Positions 7,128-15,395 of a DNA stretch of 34,862 nt are shown one piece after another. The stretch is from Clostridia bacterium (GTDB taxonomy: Bacteria > Bacillota > Clostridia > Christensenellales > Aristaeellaceae): NCBI GenBank assembly GCA_017516305.1, contig JAFXDB010000092.1:1-34862 (forward strand). The letters run 5' to 3'. Under the pieces are notes generated by a model. The model did not search any database. It worked only from the letters and a program-made list of their open reading frames with translations, and had not been told where the DNA came from. The number at the start of each line of letters is the position of its first letter. The first letter of the stretch is position 1. The position numbers and the translations under genes were made by a program.

Positions 7128-9185
7128 TTACTTCCTCCGCAGCCACACGAGCATTTCACCCTCGCCGCGGTTGGCCCAGGTGTAGTAGGGCACCAGGTGG
7201 AGGGTGGCGGGCTCCTCCTTCGGGGGCTGCCAGTTAGTGTAGAGCTCCTCGGTCGCCGGGGGCAGGAGGCGGCGGGCGGGAACGTGCAGGCGCACGGTCT
7301 CGTAGCCGAAGGTGTCGAAGTCGAACTCGCGCTTGATGCCCTCGCCATGGTCGCCGATGTCGCGGGTGTTGACGCGCAGCAGGTGCAGGTTCTCGCCGTT
7401 GTCCACCTGCTCGGCACAGAAGGTGATGGGGCCGCGCATGAAGGCCACCTTGTCCACATCCTCGCGGACGGCGGGGTTGGCCGCGACCATGCGGATCATC
7501 ATCGGCATGTGCAGGGTGATGGTGTCGCCCTCGTGCCATTCGCCGGTGAAGTAGGCGTAGCCGTCGCGGGTGACGGGCTGCTTGTCGCCGCAGGTGATGA
7601 CGGTATCCGGCGCCCAGTTGGGGATGCGGAAGGCCAGCGTGCCGGTGACGGGCTCGTTGCAGTGCAGGGTGACGTAAACGTGGCCGTGCCAGGGCATTTT
7701 GGTGTCCACCTGCATGGTCAGCTGCTTGCCGCCGAAGTCCTTCCGGATGGAGCCGCCCACGTACAGGTGGGTGAAGAGGGTGTCGGCATTCTCGGTGTAG
7801 GCATAGGAGGCCACGGAGGACACGATGCGGGCGATATTGGGCGGGCAGCAGGCGCAGCCGAACCACTTGCGGCGGGTGGGGGCGACGTGGCGCTTCCGGT
7901 CGTCCCGGCGGCAGTTCTGCGGCACCACGGCCAGGGGGTTGACGTAGAAGAAGCTCTTGCCATCCAGCGCCATGCCGGAAAGGACGGTGTTGTACAGCGC
8001 CAGCTCCATCACGTCGGCGTACTTGCTGTCGGGCTGGATCTGCAGCATACGGCGGGCGAAGAAGGCCAGGCCGATGGCGGCGCAGGTCTCGGAATAGGCG
8101 GTGTCGTTGGGCAGGTCGTAATCGAAGGTGAAGGCCTCGCCGTGGACGGTGGAGCCGATGCCGCCGGTGATGTAGAGCTGCTTGCGGACGATGTTGTTCC
8201 ACAGGCGCTCGCAGGCGGCCAGGAGCCCGTCATCGCCGGTCAGGCGGGCAACGTCCGCCATGCCGGAGTAGAGGTACACGGCGCGCACCGCGTGGCCCAT
8301 GGCCACCTCCTGCTCGCGCACGGGGGCAGCGGCCTGGTGGTACTCGGAGCCGCGGTTGAGGTCGCCCTTCCAGGTCTGACCGGCCTTTTCGGCCCGGGCC
8401 TTGTCCTCCACCTGGAAGTAGAAGGGCTTCTGGCCGCGCTGGTCAACGAAGAATTTGCCCAGCTTCAGGTACTTTTCCTCGCCCGTGACTTCGTACAGGC
8501 GCGCCAGGGCCATTTCGGCGATCTCGTGGCCGGGATAGCCCTTGCACTTGCCCTCCTCGGGGCCGAAGCGCACGTCTATGTAGTCCGCAAAGCGGCATGC
8601 GGCGCGCAGGAGCTTGTCCTTGCCGGTGCCCTGGTAATAGGCGATGGCGCCCTCGATGAGGTGACCCAGGCAGTACAGCTCATGGTGGTCGCGCAGGTTG
8701 GTCAGGGCGGCGTCCATGCCGTTGATGATGTAGTAGGTGTCCAGGTAGCCGTCGGGATTCTGGGCGGCACAGACGACGTCGATGGCTTCGTCCGCGATCT
8801 TCTCCAGCTCCGGGTCGGGATGCTGGGTCAGGCTGTAGCCCACGGCCTCGATCCACTTGGAGAAGTCCGTGTCCTGGAACACGAAGCCGTAGAAGCGGCC
8901 CTCCTCGGGGTGGGCGGGGTCATCCGGCAGGGCGTTGAAGCCGCGGTAGGAATAGGTGGGCGGCGTGTACTGCGCATTGGTGCGCTGCTCGGCCATCATC
9001 CTGCCGGCGGTGCGGAAATTGCGCATGCACCAGCTGGGGTCGGCGCCTGGGACGCGATCGTTGAGGGCGTCCCACTGGTAGGGGATGACCTCCTTGCGCA
9101 CCAGCTCCATCTCACGCTGCCAGAAGGGGTCGGTCACGGTGATCTGCTTGAGGTCGATGGGGGTGGAGAAAACCTGCTTGTTCAT
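7128..9185 (-). CDS. GH127 beta-L-arabinofuranosidase (DUF1680 family)
   Basis: GH127 enzymes release L-arabinofuranose from beta-linked oligosaccharides, for example those of hydroxyproline-rich plant glycoproteins. The second of two close ATGs (9185) is chosen because it lies 7 nt after GGAGG; the first, at 9191, is too close. The 685-residue protein has the (alpha/alpha)6-barrel motifs and the full zinc-thiolate catalytic set: E350 in TVHGEAFT, E366 and C368 in YSETCA, and C446/C447 in GCACCPPN. The spacings match those known for Bifidobacterium HypBA1 (E322, E338, C340, C417, C418) to within one residue. There is no signal peptide, so it should act on imported oligosaccharides. It is a monocistronic gene with its own promoter and terminator. 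Confidence 0.93.
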   Translation of the reverse strand: MNKQVFSTPIDLKQITVTDPFWQREMELVRKEVIPYQWDALNDRVPGADPSWCMRNFRTAGRMMAEQRTNAQYTPPTYSYRGFNALPDDPAHPEEGRFYGFVFQDTDFSKWIEAVGYSLTQHPDPELEKIADEAIDVVCAAQNPDGYLDTYYIINGMDAALTNLRDHHELYCLGHLIEGAIAYYQGTGKDKLLRAACRFADYIDVRFGPEEGKCKGYPGHEIAEMALARLYEVTGEEKYLKLGKFFVDQRGQKPFYFQVEDKARAEKAGQTWKGDLNRGSEYHQAAAPVREQEVAMGHAVRAVYLYSGMADVARLTGDDGLLAACERLWNNIVRKQLYITGGIGSTVHGEAFTFDYDLPNDTAYSETCAAIGLAFFARRMLQIQPDSKYADVMELALYNTVLSGMALDGKSFFYVNPLAVVPQNCRRDDRKRHVAPTRRKWFGCACCPPNIARIVSSVASYAYTENADTLFTHLYVGGSIRKDFGGKQLTMQVDTKMPWHGHVYVTLHCNEPVTGTLAFRIPNWAPDTVITCGDKQPVTRDGYAYFTGEWHEGDTITLHMPMMIRMVAANPAVREDVDKVAFMRGPITFCAEQVDNGENLHLLRVNTRDIGDHGEGIKREFDFDTFGYETVRLHVPARRLLPPATEELYTNWQPPKEEPATLHLVPYYTWANRGEGEMLVWLRRK

Positions 9186-9223
9186 TTGCATGCCTCCGGT
9201 AATGTCGAAGATTCTCTGTGTAT

Positions 9224-9252
9224 AGTATAGCGGTTCTGCGCCGGAATTTCAA
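9224..9252 (-). promoter_or_regulatory. SigA-type promoter of the GH127 gene
   Basis: On the minus strand, TTGAAA (9247-9252) and TATACT (9224-9229) are separated by 17 nt. The start codon is about 35 nt downstream of the -10 box. Confidence 0.85.
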
Positions 9253-9271
9253 GGGGGTGCGGAAGAATTCC

Positions 9272-9295
9272 ATGCCCGGTTGACCTGATGGCCGG
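9272..9295. promoter_or_regulatory. Inverted repeat between divergent promoters
   Basis: GCCCGG and CCGGGC arms separated by 12 nt lie between the divergent GH127 and alcohol dehydrogenase promoters. It could be an operator for either gene, but GC-rich arms of 6 bp also arise by chance. Confidence 0.3.
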
Positions 9296-9307
9296 GCCTG
9301 CGGGGCT

Positions 9308-9336
9308 TTGACAGAAAAAGACGGATATGCTATACT
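9308..9336 (+). promoter_or_regulatory. Near-consensus SigA promoter of the dehydrogenase-rsmG operon
   Basis: TTGACA (9308-9313) and TATACT (9331-9336) have a 17-nt spacer, 28 nt upstream of the start codon. One of the best promoters in the window. Confidence 0.92.
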
Positions 9337-9364
9337 GAAGCCATCAAACGGGGAGGTGGCAGCA

Positions 9365-10492
9365 ATGGTACAGCAGGTGGTGCGCGGACGCGGGAGCCTG
9401 AACGGCGGAAGCATGGCGACGCTCATGCAGGTGCTGCATATGGAAAGACCACTGCTGGTCTGCGGGCCGCGGATGGCGGAGGTGTTCCTCCGGCGTACCG
9501 GCATGACGCTGCCCACCTTCAGCGGATATCACCCAAATCCCGACCTGGCGGACTGCGAGGCCGGGGCGGAGCTGTACCGTCAGGAGGGCTGCGACGGCGT
9601 CATTTCCCTGGGCGGCGGGTCGGCGATGGACACAGCCAAGGCCGTGAAGGCCCTGCTGCTGACCGGCGACATGGCCCGCGTCCGGACGAGCGACCTGCCG
9701 ACGGATGCATATCTGCCCCACATCGCCATTCCCGGCACGGCAGGGACGGGCGCGGAGGCGACGCCCTTCGCCGTGGTGTATGTGGACGGGCAGAAGCTGT
9801 CCCTGGATCACCCGCAGCTGCTGCCGGAGGCCGTGGTGCTGGACAGCTCCCTCCTGGATACGCTGCCTGAATACCACCGCAAGGCCTGCGCGATGGATGC
9901 GCTGAGCCAGGGGATCGAGTCCTTCTGGGCGAAGGCTGCCACAGCGGAGAGCCGCGTCCACGCGGAGAAGGCCATCCGCGACGTGGTGTTCAACATGAGC
10001 GCGTATCTGTCCGGTGACAGGGATGCCCAGGACGCTATGCTGGAGGCGGCCTACGAATCCGGCTGCGCCATCCGCATCAGCCGCACGACGGCGGCTCACG
10101 CCATGAGCTACCAGATCACCAAGCTCCTGGGCCCGGCACACGGACACGCCTGCATGCTGACGCTGCCGCACCTCTGGGCACACCTGTATGAAAGCGGCGC
10201 GCAGCGGGAGCCATTGGAGAAAATGGCTGCGATGCTGGGGCTGCCGAATGGTTTTTACGGCTCCATCCTGCTGCAGGGGCTGCTGCTGGAGATGGGGCTG
10301 GACAGCAGGAGTCTGCCGGAGGACGCAGTGCTGGACGCTCTGACGGACTCGGTCAATGCCCAGCGCCTGGGCAATCACCCGGAGGCACTGTCGGCGGAGG
10401 CGCTGCGGCAGATCTATGCCGACGCCCTGACGCCTATGGACTGGGGGACGAAGGAAGCAGCGCTGGCCCTGTGGAGGCAGTATGGCGGATAA
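9365..10492 (+). CDS. Iron-type (group III) alcohol dehydrogenase-like protein
   Basis: The start ATG at 9365 follows GGGAGGTGG. The 375-residue protein has the NAD(P)-binding GGGSAMDTAKA motif, the PGTAGTGAEATPF motif and the metal-binding helical half. The four expected metal ligands appear as D178, Q182 (in DALSQGIESFW, where most family members have His), H245 (TTAAHAMSY) and H259 (AHGHA). The Gln in place of the first His, and the AAHAMSYQITKLLGPAHGH block, place it near phosphonoacetaldehyde reductase-like members; I infer this from memory of such sequences. The substrate is unknown. It is the first gene of an operon with DUF218, radC, DUF218 and rsmG; the next gene overlaps it by 11 nt. 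Confidence 0.85.
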   Translation: MVQQVVRGRGSLNGGSMATLMQVLHMERPLLVCGPRMAEVFLRRTGMTLPTFSGYHPNPDLADCEAGAELYRQEGCDGVISLGGGSAMDTAKAVKALLLTGDMARVRTSDLPTDAYLPHIAIPGTAGTGAEATPFAVVYVDGQKLSLDHPQLLPEAVVLDSSLLDTLPEYHRKACAMDALSQGIESFWAKAATAESRVHAEKAIRDVVFNMSAYLSGDRDAQDAMLEAAYESGCAIRISRTTAAHAMSYQITKLLGPAHGHACMLTLPHLWAHLYESGAQREPLEKMAAMLGLPNGFYGSILLQGLLLEMGLDSRSLPEDAVLDALTDSVNAQRLGNHPEALSAEALRQIYADALTPMDWGTKEAALALWRQYGG

Positions 10493-11129
10493 GCTGACAG
10501 CCGGAGCAGAGCGGTTCATCCGCGCGGTGACGGACTTCATCTATGTGGAGGACGCGCCGGAAAGGGCGGACGTCATCTTTGTCCCCGGGTCGAGGAAGAT
10601 CGAGAATGCCATCCGGGCGGCGGAGCTGTATCATGCAGGGTATGCGCCGTATGTGATGCCGTCGGGCCGGTATTCAACGGTGTACGGGCGCTTCAAGGGC
10701 GTGCCGGAAAAGTATCAGGCGGACTATCCGGACGAATATGAAACGGAATGGGCCTTCCTGCGGGCGGTGCTGATGAAGCATGGAGTACCGGAGGAAGCCA
10801 TCCTCCGGGAGGATCAGGCCACCTACACCTGGGAAAACGCGCTGCGTTCCCGGGAGGCGCTGCACAGGGCGGGCTTGCAGGTGCATACGGCCATCCTGTG
10901 CTGCCATGCCTTCCATGCGCGGCGGGCGCTGCTGTATTATCAGGCGGCGATGCCGCAGGTGCGCTTCCTGGTTTGCCCCGCGCCGACGCCGGGCTATACC
11001 CGGGAGGACTGGTACCTGACGCCCAAGGGCTGCGAACGGGTGCTGGGCGAGGTGGCCCGCCTGGGCAGCCAGGTCAATGAAGTTTTTACCATGATGCTGG
11101 ATGAAAAGACCGGTGAGGATCGTCAATAA
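10482..11129 (+). CDS. YdcF/DUF218-family protein (first of two)
   Basis: The start codon overlaps the end of the dehydrogenase gene by 11 nt, so translation is probably coupled. The 215-residue soluble protein carries the DUF218 core: ADVIFVPGS at the first strand, a helix with NAIRAAELYHAGYAPYVMPSG, a second block with YTWENALRSREAL, and a CHAFHARRALLYYQ motif. Family members include E. coli YdcF, SanA and ElyC, which are linked to envelope functions, and YdcF binds S-adenosylmethionine. It has no membrane segment, unlike its paralogue two genes downstream. Its function cannot be assigned. Confidence 0.85.
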   Translation: MADKLTAGAERFIRAVTDFIYVEDAPERADVIFVPGSRKIENAIRAAELYHAGYAPYVMPSGRYSTVYGRFKGVPEKYQADYPDEYETEWAFLRAVLMKHGVPEEAILREDQATYTWENALRSREALHRAGLQVHTAILCCHAFHARRALLYYQAAMPQVRFLVCPAPTPGYTREDWYLTPKGCERVLGEVARLGSQVNEVFTMMLDEKTGEDRQ

Positions 11130-11183
11130 TACAGGGCGCAGAACGCAGGAATGCCTGCGCCCGCACAGAAAGCAGGATTCCAC

Positions 11184-11948
11184 ATGAACATGCACGAAGG
11201 GCACCGCAAACGCATGCGGGAACGCTTCCGCAAGGATGGTCTGACGGGCTTTGCCTCTCATGAGATCCTTGAGCTGCTGCTCTTTTACGCCCGCGCCCGG
11301 GGGGATGTGAATCCCCTGGCGCACCGGCTGCTGGAGGTTTTCGGCTCCCTCAGGGGCGTGCTGGAGGCGCCGCCGGAGCAGCTGATGCAGGTGGAGGGCG
11401 TGGGCGAGGAGACGGCCACATTCCTGGGCCTGATGGTACCGGTATTCCGCAAGTATCAGGAGGCGATGGACGAAAAGCCCCTGTACCTGACCCGTCGCGT
11501 GGAAGCAGAGCGCTTCTGCCATGCGCTGCTGGTCGGGCTGCGGTTTGAGAGGCTGCAGCTGATCAGCCTCTCGGCGGCCGGGATGGTCATTGGCACCCGC
11601 GTGGTGGGCGAGGGCGGCGTCAACGAGGTGCATGCCTATCCCCGGCATGTGGTGGAGGCTGCACTGAATCACAATGCCTGCAGCGTAGTCCTGTGCCATA
11701 ATCATCCGGGCGGCACCCCGGAGCCCTCGGAGGCGGATCTGCTGGTGACAAGGCAGATCGAAGCGGTTCTGCGGCATCTTGGCATCCGCCTGATGGATCA
11801 CATCATCGTGGCGGGCAACAAGACCTACAGCATGAGCCTGAACGGTCAGATCGCCGGAACCGGCGTGCAGACGAGGACTGCGTCGGGGATGTGCCGCGAG
11901 GAGGAACAGGAATACGTCTGGCTGGACGAAGGAGAGCTGGACACATGA
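11184..11948 (+). CDS. radC: RadC/JAB-domain (MPN+) protein
   Basis: The start is taken at 11184 (MNMHEGHRKRMRERF); an ATG two codons later is equally plausible because the upstream Shine-Dalgarno is weak. The 254-residue protein has an N-terminal helix-hairpin-helix UPF0758 domain (HEILELLLFYARARGDVNPLAHRLL; LMQVEGVGEETA). A C-terminal JAB/MPN+ domain follows, with the metalloprotease-like metal motif H172-N-H174-PGGTPEPSEAD. RadC proteins were once called DNA repair proteins, but their biochemical role is unsettled. The C-terminal tail (about 35 residues, acidic) is longer than usual. The stop overlaps the next start as ATGA. Confidence 0.9.
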   Translation: MNMHEGHRKRMRERFRKDGLTGFASHEILELLLFYARARGDVNPLAHRLLEVFGSLRGVLEAPPEQLMQVEGVGEETATFLGLMVPVFRKYQEAMDEKPLYLTRRVEAERFCHALLVGLRFERLQLISLSAAGMVIGTRVVGEGGVNEVHAYPRHVVEAALNHNACSVVLCHNHPGGTPEPSEADLLVTRQIEAVLRHLGIRLMDHIIVAGNKTYSMSLNGQIAGTGVQTRTASGMCREEEQEYVWLDEGELDT

Positions 11949-12565
11949 TGAAACCCAAGGGAGGATTCCGCCGCATGATGCAGGTGCTGCTGGTGCTGGC
12001 GCTGCTGGGCGTCGCCCTTTACCTGGGCGTGGTGGCGATGGTTTGCTACAAGGAGGCGAACCTGCCCCCGGCGGAGGATTATGACGCGCTGATCGTCCTG
12101 GGCGCACAGGTGAAGCCGGACGGTACGCTGAGCCTGCAGCTGCAGTGGCGGCTGGATGCGGCGGTGAAGGCGTGGCAGGCCCATCCGTGCTGGGTGGTGG
12201 TCTGCGGCGCGCGGGGCAGCAATGAGCCCGTGGAGGAAGCCTACGCCATGCGGGATTACCTGATCGGCCAGGGGGTGCCGGAGGAGTGGATCCTGACCGA
12301 TCCGGCGTCCTACAACACGCGGCAGAACATCCGCAACGCCATTGACCTGCTGCAGGGCCGCGATGTGGCCCGGGTGGCGGTCGTCACCAGCGATTATCAT
12401 GTTCCCCGGGCGATGGCCATCGCCGAGGATGCGGGACTGGATGTCTGCGGCATTGCCGCGCCGACAAAGCTGGGCATGCGCTTCTGGGTCAAGAACCACG
12501 GACGTGAGGGCCTGGCATGGATCAAATACTGGGCGCAGAAATATCATCTGCTGCCGATGGAGTGA
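11945..12565 (+). CDS. YdcF/SanA/ElyC-like DUF218 protein with N-terminal membrane anchor
   Basis: The ATGATG at 11945 overlaps the radC stop codon, indicating translational coupling; AAGGAG lies upstream within radC. The 206-residue protein begins with a basic stretch and one hydrophobic helix (about residues 11-34), followed by the DUF218 core: YDALIVLGAQVKPDG, RLDAAVKAW, a VCGARGS loop, the TDPASYNTRQNIRNA motif and VTSDYHVPRAMAIA. This arrangement matches SanA/ElyC-type envelope proteins in which the domain faces outward. The context with rsmG and radC gives no specific function. Confidence 0.87.
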   Translation: MMKPKGGFRRMMQVLLVLALLGVALYLGVVAMVCYKEANLPPAEDYDALIVLGAQVKPDGTLSLQLQWRLDAAVKAWQAHPCWVVVCGARGSNEPVEEAYAMRDYLIGQGVPEEWILTDPASYNTRQNIRNAIDLLQGRDVARVAVVTSDYHVPRAMAIAEDAGLDVCGIAAPTKLGMRFWVKNHGREGLAWIKYWAQKYHLLPME

Positions 12566-12573
12566 CACGAACG

Positions 12574-13308
12574 ATGACGGAGATGGAGCTTTCTGCCCGG
12601 CTGACGGCCTGCGGCATTCCCCATGATGCGCAGCTGCCCGGGAAGCTGCTGCGCTACCACGCAATGCTGATGGACTGGAACACCCGCATGGATCTGACCG
12701 CCGTGACCGAGGAGGCGGAGATGATCGACAAGCACTATGTGGACAGCCTGATTGCGCTGAAGACGCCGGGGCTGATCCCGCAGACCGGTCGGCTGATCGA
12801 CGTGGGCACGGGCGCGGGCTTCCCGGGGCTGCCGCTGGCGCTGGCCTGTCCGCAGCTGCAGGTGACGCTGATGGATGCGCAGAAGAAGCGCCTCAACTTC
12901 CTGCAGGCGGTGATTGACGAGCTGCAGGTGCGCAATGTGACCCTGGTGCATGCCCGCGCAGAGGACGGCGCGCAGTTCCCCCAGCACCGCGAGAAGTATG
13001 ACGTGGCGGTGGCAAGGGCGGTGGCGTCCCTGGCCGTGCTGTCGGAGTATCTGCTGCCCTTTGTGCGCGTGGGCGGCAAGGCGGTGTGCTGGAAGGGCCC
13101 GGCGCTGCAGGAGGAAATGCAGCAGGGCCGCCGCGCGGCGCACGTGCTGGGCGGCCGGGTGGAGGAGCCCATCTCCGCCGTGATTCCGGGCCGCGACTGG
13201 CAGCACACGCTCCTGCCCGTGAGCAAGGTGGCAAAAACCGCTCGACAGTATCCGCGCAAAGCCGGCACGCCGGGCAAGTCTCCCCTGGGGCAAAATGCCA
13301 AGGTGTGA
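12574..13308 (+). CDS. rsmG: 16S rRNA (guanine-527 N7) methyltransferase RsmG
   Basis: RsmG (GidB) methylates G527 of 16S rRNA with S-adenosylmethionine; its loss is known to give low-level streptomycin resistance. The start at 12574 is 8 nt after the previous stop; a longer in-frame version inside the upstream gene is less likely. The 244-residue protein shows the family's N-terminal YHAMLMDWNTRMDLTAVT segment, the DKHYVDSL block, the SAM-binding LIDVGTGAGFPGLPLA motif (about residues 74-89), the MDAQKKRLNFL block and the VARAVASL motif. It is the last gene of the operon, ending in a long hairpin terminator. In many Bacillota rsmG neighbours noc/parA/parB, and here a ParB-like gene follows. 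Confidence 0.96.
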   Translation: MTEMELSARLTACGIPHDAQLPGKLLRYHAMLMDWNTRMDLTAVTEEAEMIDKHYVDSLIALKTPGLIPQTGRLIDVGTGAGFPGLPLALACPQLQVTLMDAQKKRLNFLQAVIDELQVRNVTLVHARAEDGAQFPQHREKYDVAVARAVASLAVLSEYLLPFVRVGGKAVCWKGPALQEEMQQGRRAAHVLGGRVEEPISAVIPGRDWQHTLLPVSKVAKTARQYPRKAGTPGKSPLGQNAKV

Positions 13309-13326
13309 CAGCATCGGGCGAATGGC

Positions 13327-13396
13327 ATGAAAAATCCCCCGCGAGCCGGGCAGAATCTGTCGAACGATTCTGCTTGCGGCCGGCGGGGGTTTTTTG
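13327..13396 (+). terminator. Long hairpin terminator of the rsmG operon
   Basis: An outer stem (CCCCCGC with GCGGGGG), an inner CCGG/CCGG pair and an inner GCAGAATC/GATTCTGC stem lead into a run of T residues at 13390-13395. The 3' arm also holds the -35 box of the next gene. Confidence 0.88.
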
Positions 13397-13402
13397 TATC
13401 AT
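13374..13402 (+). promoter_or_regulatory. Promoter of the parB-like gene embedded in the rsmG terminator
   Basis: TTGCGG (13374-13379) lies in the 3' arm of the terminator stem, and TATCAT (13397-13402) follows the T-tract with an exact 17-nt spacer. The start codon is 38 nt further on. The geometry is good, but the -35 box is only a partial consensus match. Confidence 0.55.
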
Positions 13403-13440
13403 GGGAGCAGCACAGATGCCTGCTGCAAAGGAGAATCGCC

Positions 13441-14406
13441 ATGATGTACTCAGAAGCGCCGTTTATGCCAACCTGTCCGCCGGGGGAACAGCTGCCTGTC
13501 GATCGCATCAGCCCCAGGGGAAGCCTGCGCCAGCTGCAGGAGCATGTGTCCCTGGCGGCCCTGGCGGACTCCATCCGCTGCTGCGGGCTGCTGCGCCCGG
13601 TGATCGTGCGGCGCACGGGGACGGGACGATACGTGATCGTCAGCGGGAACCGGCGGCTGATGGCCTGCCGCATGCTGGGGATGACCTACATCCCGGCGCG
13701 GGTGCTGCGGGATGACGCCGCCTGGCAGACGGCGGGGCAGCTGCTGGACACGCTGCTGTCACGGCGGATGCACTACCTGGAGGAGGCGGAGATGCTGCGG
13801 ACGCTGCACAGGCAGCACGGCATGTCCTGGGAGGAGCTGGCAGGGCTGCTCCTGACCGATGGGGCGGCGCTGGAAAGGCAGACCCGATTGACCGGCATGG
13901 CGGACGAAACGAAAGCGCTGCTGATGGAAGAGGCGGTGCCGATGGGCATTGCGCTGCAGCTGCTGCGTGTTCCGGACGGCGAAAGACAGCATGTGCTGGC
14001 CCAGCGTATTAGCGATCAAAGGCTGTGCATCCGGGATGCGGCGCTGCTGGTCACGGCAGAGCTGCGCCAGATGACGCGGACAGAAGCAGCGGGGAATGCA
14101 GCAAATGCAATAAATGGGGTAAATAACGGGATGATGCGGAGAGTTGCTCAGCGGCAGTTGAATGATGAAGATGGGGTAAATAATGGGAAAAGTGGAGGCG
14201 AAAAACGGCGCGTGATCCGGGTGGTTCGGGATGAGCGGCTGTACATCAATGCCATCCGGGACATCGCCGGGCAGATGCAGGCAGCGGGGGTCAAGGCCAT
14301 CCTGGCGGAGCGCTGGACGGGGGGACAAGTGGAGCTGATCATCCGCGTGCCCACGCGTCGGCGGCGGATGGAGCGGTATCAGTCGGCGTCCATGCATTCG
14401 CTGTAA
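13441..14406 (+). CDS. ParB/Noc-like protein without a ParA partner
   Basis: The ATGATG at 13441 follows AAAGGAG. The 321-residue protein starts with a ParB N-terminal domain: PVDRISPRGSLRQ, LAALADSIRCCGLLRPVIVRR, and SGNRRLMACRMLGM (residues 68-81), which matches the CTP-binding GERR-type motif with Asn for Glu. A KorB-like helical region follows (YLEEAEMLRTLHRQHGMSWEELAGLL). The expected second recognition helix is poorly conserved, and the C-terminus is unlike ParB dimerisation domains. Two GVNNG repeats lie in a linker (about residues 230-260), then an RVVRDERLYINAIRDIAGQM region. No parA lies on either side within the window. It could be a diverged Noc or a stand-alone ParB-fold regulator. 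The last 28 nt overlap the convergent methyltransferase gene. Confidence 0.75.
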   Translation: MMYSEAPFMPTCPPGEQLPVDRISPRGSLRQLQEHVSLAALADSIRCCGLLRPVIVRRTGTGRYVIVSGNRRLMACRMLGMTYIPARVLRDDAAWQTAGQLLDTLLSRRMHYLEEAEMLRTLHRQHGMSWEELAGLLLTDGAALERQTRLTGMADETKALLMEEAVPMGIALQLLRVPDGERQHVLAQRISDQRLCIRDAALLVTAELRQMTRTEAAGNAANAINGVNNGMMRRVAQRQLNDEDGVNNGKSGGEKRRVIRVVRDERLYINAIRDIAGQMQAAGVKAILAERWTGGQVELIIRVPTRRRRMERYQSASMHSL

Positions 14407-15260
14407 CAGCGCAGCGTGGGCTCCATCCAGTAAAGATAGCGCGGGCCGGGGTTGGCGGAGGCGATGGTCTTCATACGTTGGTACAGGGGCAGGCCGTCAG
14501 CCACATCCCGCCAGATGTCGGTGAAAACAACGTCGTAGTCCTCGCCCGGGGCGACCTGTGCGGCATATTCGAAGGCGTCTGCCTGGATGATGCGCAGCTT
14601 CTCCGGGTGCGGAAAGGCGGGCAGCAGCAGGCGGCGGAATGTTTCGATGACCTGGGGGCTTTGCTCCACCACGGTGACGCTGGTCACCTCCGGCTTCAGC
14701 AGGCAATGGAAGGCGTAGTACCCCAGGCCCAGGCCGTAGGTCAGCACTTTGCCGCGGCTCTGACGGATGGCGGGGCGGATGGTGTTGATCTCGTTGGGGG
14801 TGACGGTCATCCAGACCTGGCCGTTCTCGCGCAGGGCAGGGAAAGTGAATGTTCCCGAAAACCACCCTAACTGCGGGAGCGCCCGACCCTCGCTGTCCCG
14901 GCGGAAATCATCGGAGACGAACAGCTCCATGGGCTGCAGGGTTTCCCGGGTCAGCTCGACAGCGCCGAACTGGCCGCAGACCGGGGCGATGGTACGCATG
15001 TAGGCATCGTTGAGGTACAATGTGGGAGAATCCTGCCGGACGATGTGGGGCAGGTAATCCCGGATGAGCAGCGCGTCCTGCGGGTCGGAGGCATTGAGCC
15101 CGAGGCGGGCGGCCAGGCAGGCGCAGTAGGCGTCATCCGCGGAAAGCAGGTGCGCGTCCGCGTATGTCTGCACGTCGCTGGGAGAAACGGCGTCAGGCGT
15201 GAAGCAGAGGTAATCGCCCAACAGGGTCAGGATGCGTTTGTTGGATTCGCGGATGGTCAT
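14379..15260 (-). CDS. SAM-dependent methyltransferase-like protein (class I fold)
   Basis: The ATG at 15260 is chosen over a GTG three codons upstream because GAGGTG sits 6 nt before it. The 293-residue protein has an N-terminal helical part, then a class I Rossmann SAM-binding core: GKVLTYGLGLGYYAF (glycine loop), VTSVTVVEQSPQVI (acidic residue for the ribose), LRIIQADAFEYA and YDVVFTDIWRD. The order resembles spermidine synthase-like proteins, but the substrate residues of that family are not evident. It has its own promoter. Its 3' end overlaps the convergent ParB-like gene by 28 nt, so the two transcripts are complementary at their ends. Confidence 0.75.
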   Translation of the reverse strand: MTIRESNKRILTLLGDYLCFTPDAVSPSDVQTYADAHLLSADDAYCACLAARLGLNASDPQDALLIRDYLPHIVRQDSPTLYLNDAYMRTIAPVCGQFGAVELTRETLQPMELFVSDDFRRDSEGRALPQLGWFSGTFTFPALRENGQVWMTVTPNEINTIRPAIRQSRGKVLTYGLGLGYYAFHCLLKPEVTSVTVVEQSPQVIETFRRLLLPAFPHPEKLRIIQADAFEYAAQVAPGEDYDVVFTDIWRDVADGLPLYQRMKTIASANPGPRYLYWMEPTLRCYSECMDAD

Positions 15261-15278
15261 ATTGGTCACCTCGCTGCT

Positions 15279-15307
15279 ATTGTAGCATGTTGGAATGGAT
15301 TTTTCAA
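15279..15307 (-). promoter_or_regulatory. SigA-type promoter of the methyltransferase-like gene
   Basis: On the minus strand, TTGAAA (15302-15307) and TACAAT (15279-15284) are separated by 17 nt, about 18 nt from the start codon. Confidence 0.85.
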
Positions 15308-15395
15308 TGACGGGCGGCGCGCTCAGGTCCTGATCCGGCTGGGCATGACGCGGCAGCGGGCTGTGCGCGGGGAATGGGCGAGGCAGAGAAAAGCG

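Noticed and set aside
13086..13715. A plus-strand frame bridging the end of rsmG, its terminator and the start of the ParB-like gene.
   Set aside because: It crosses a strong terminator, matches no family and has no ribosome binding site.
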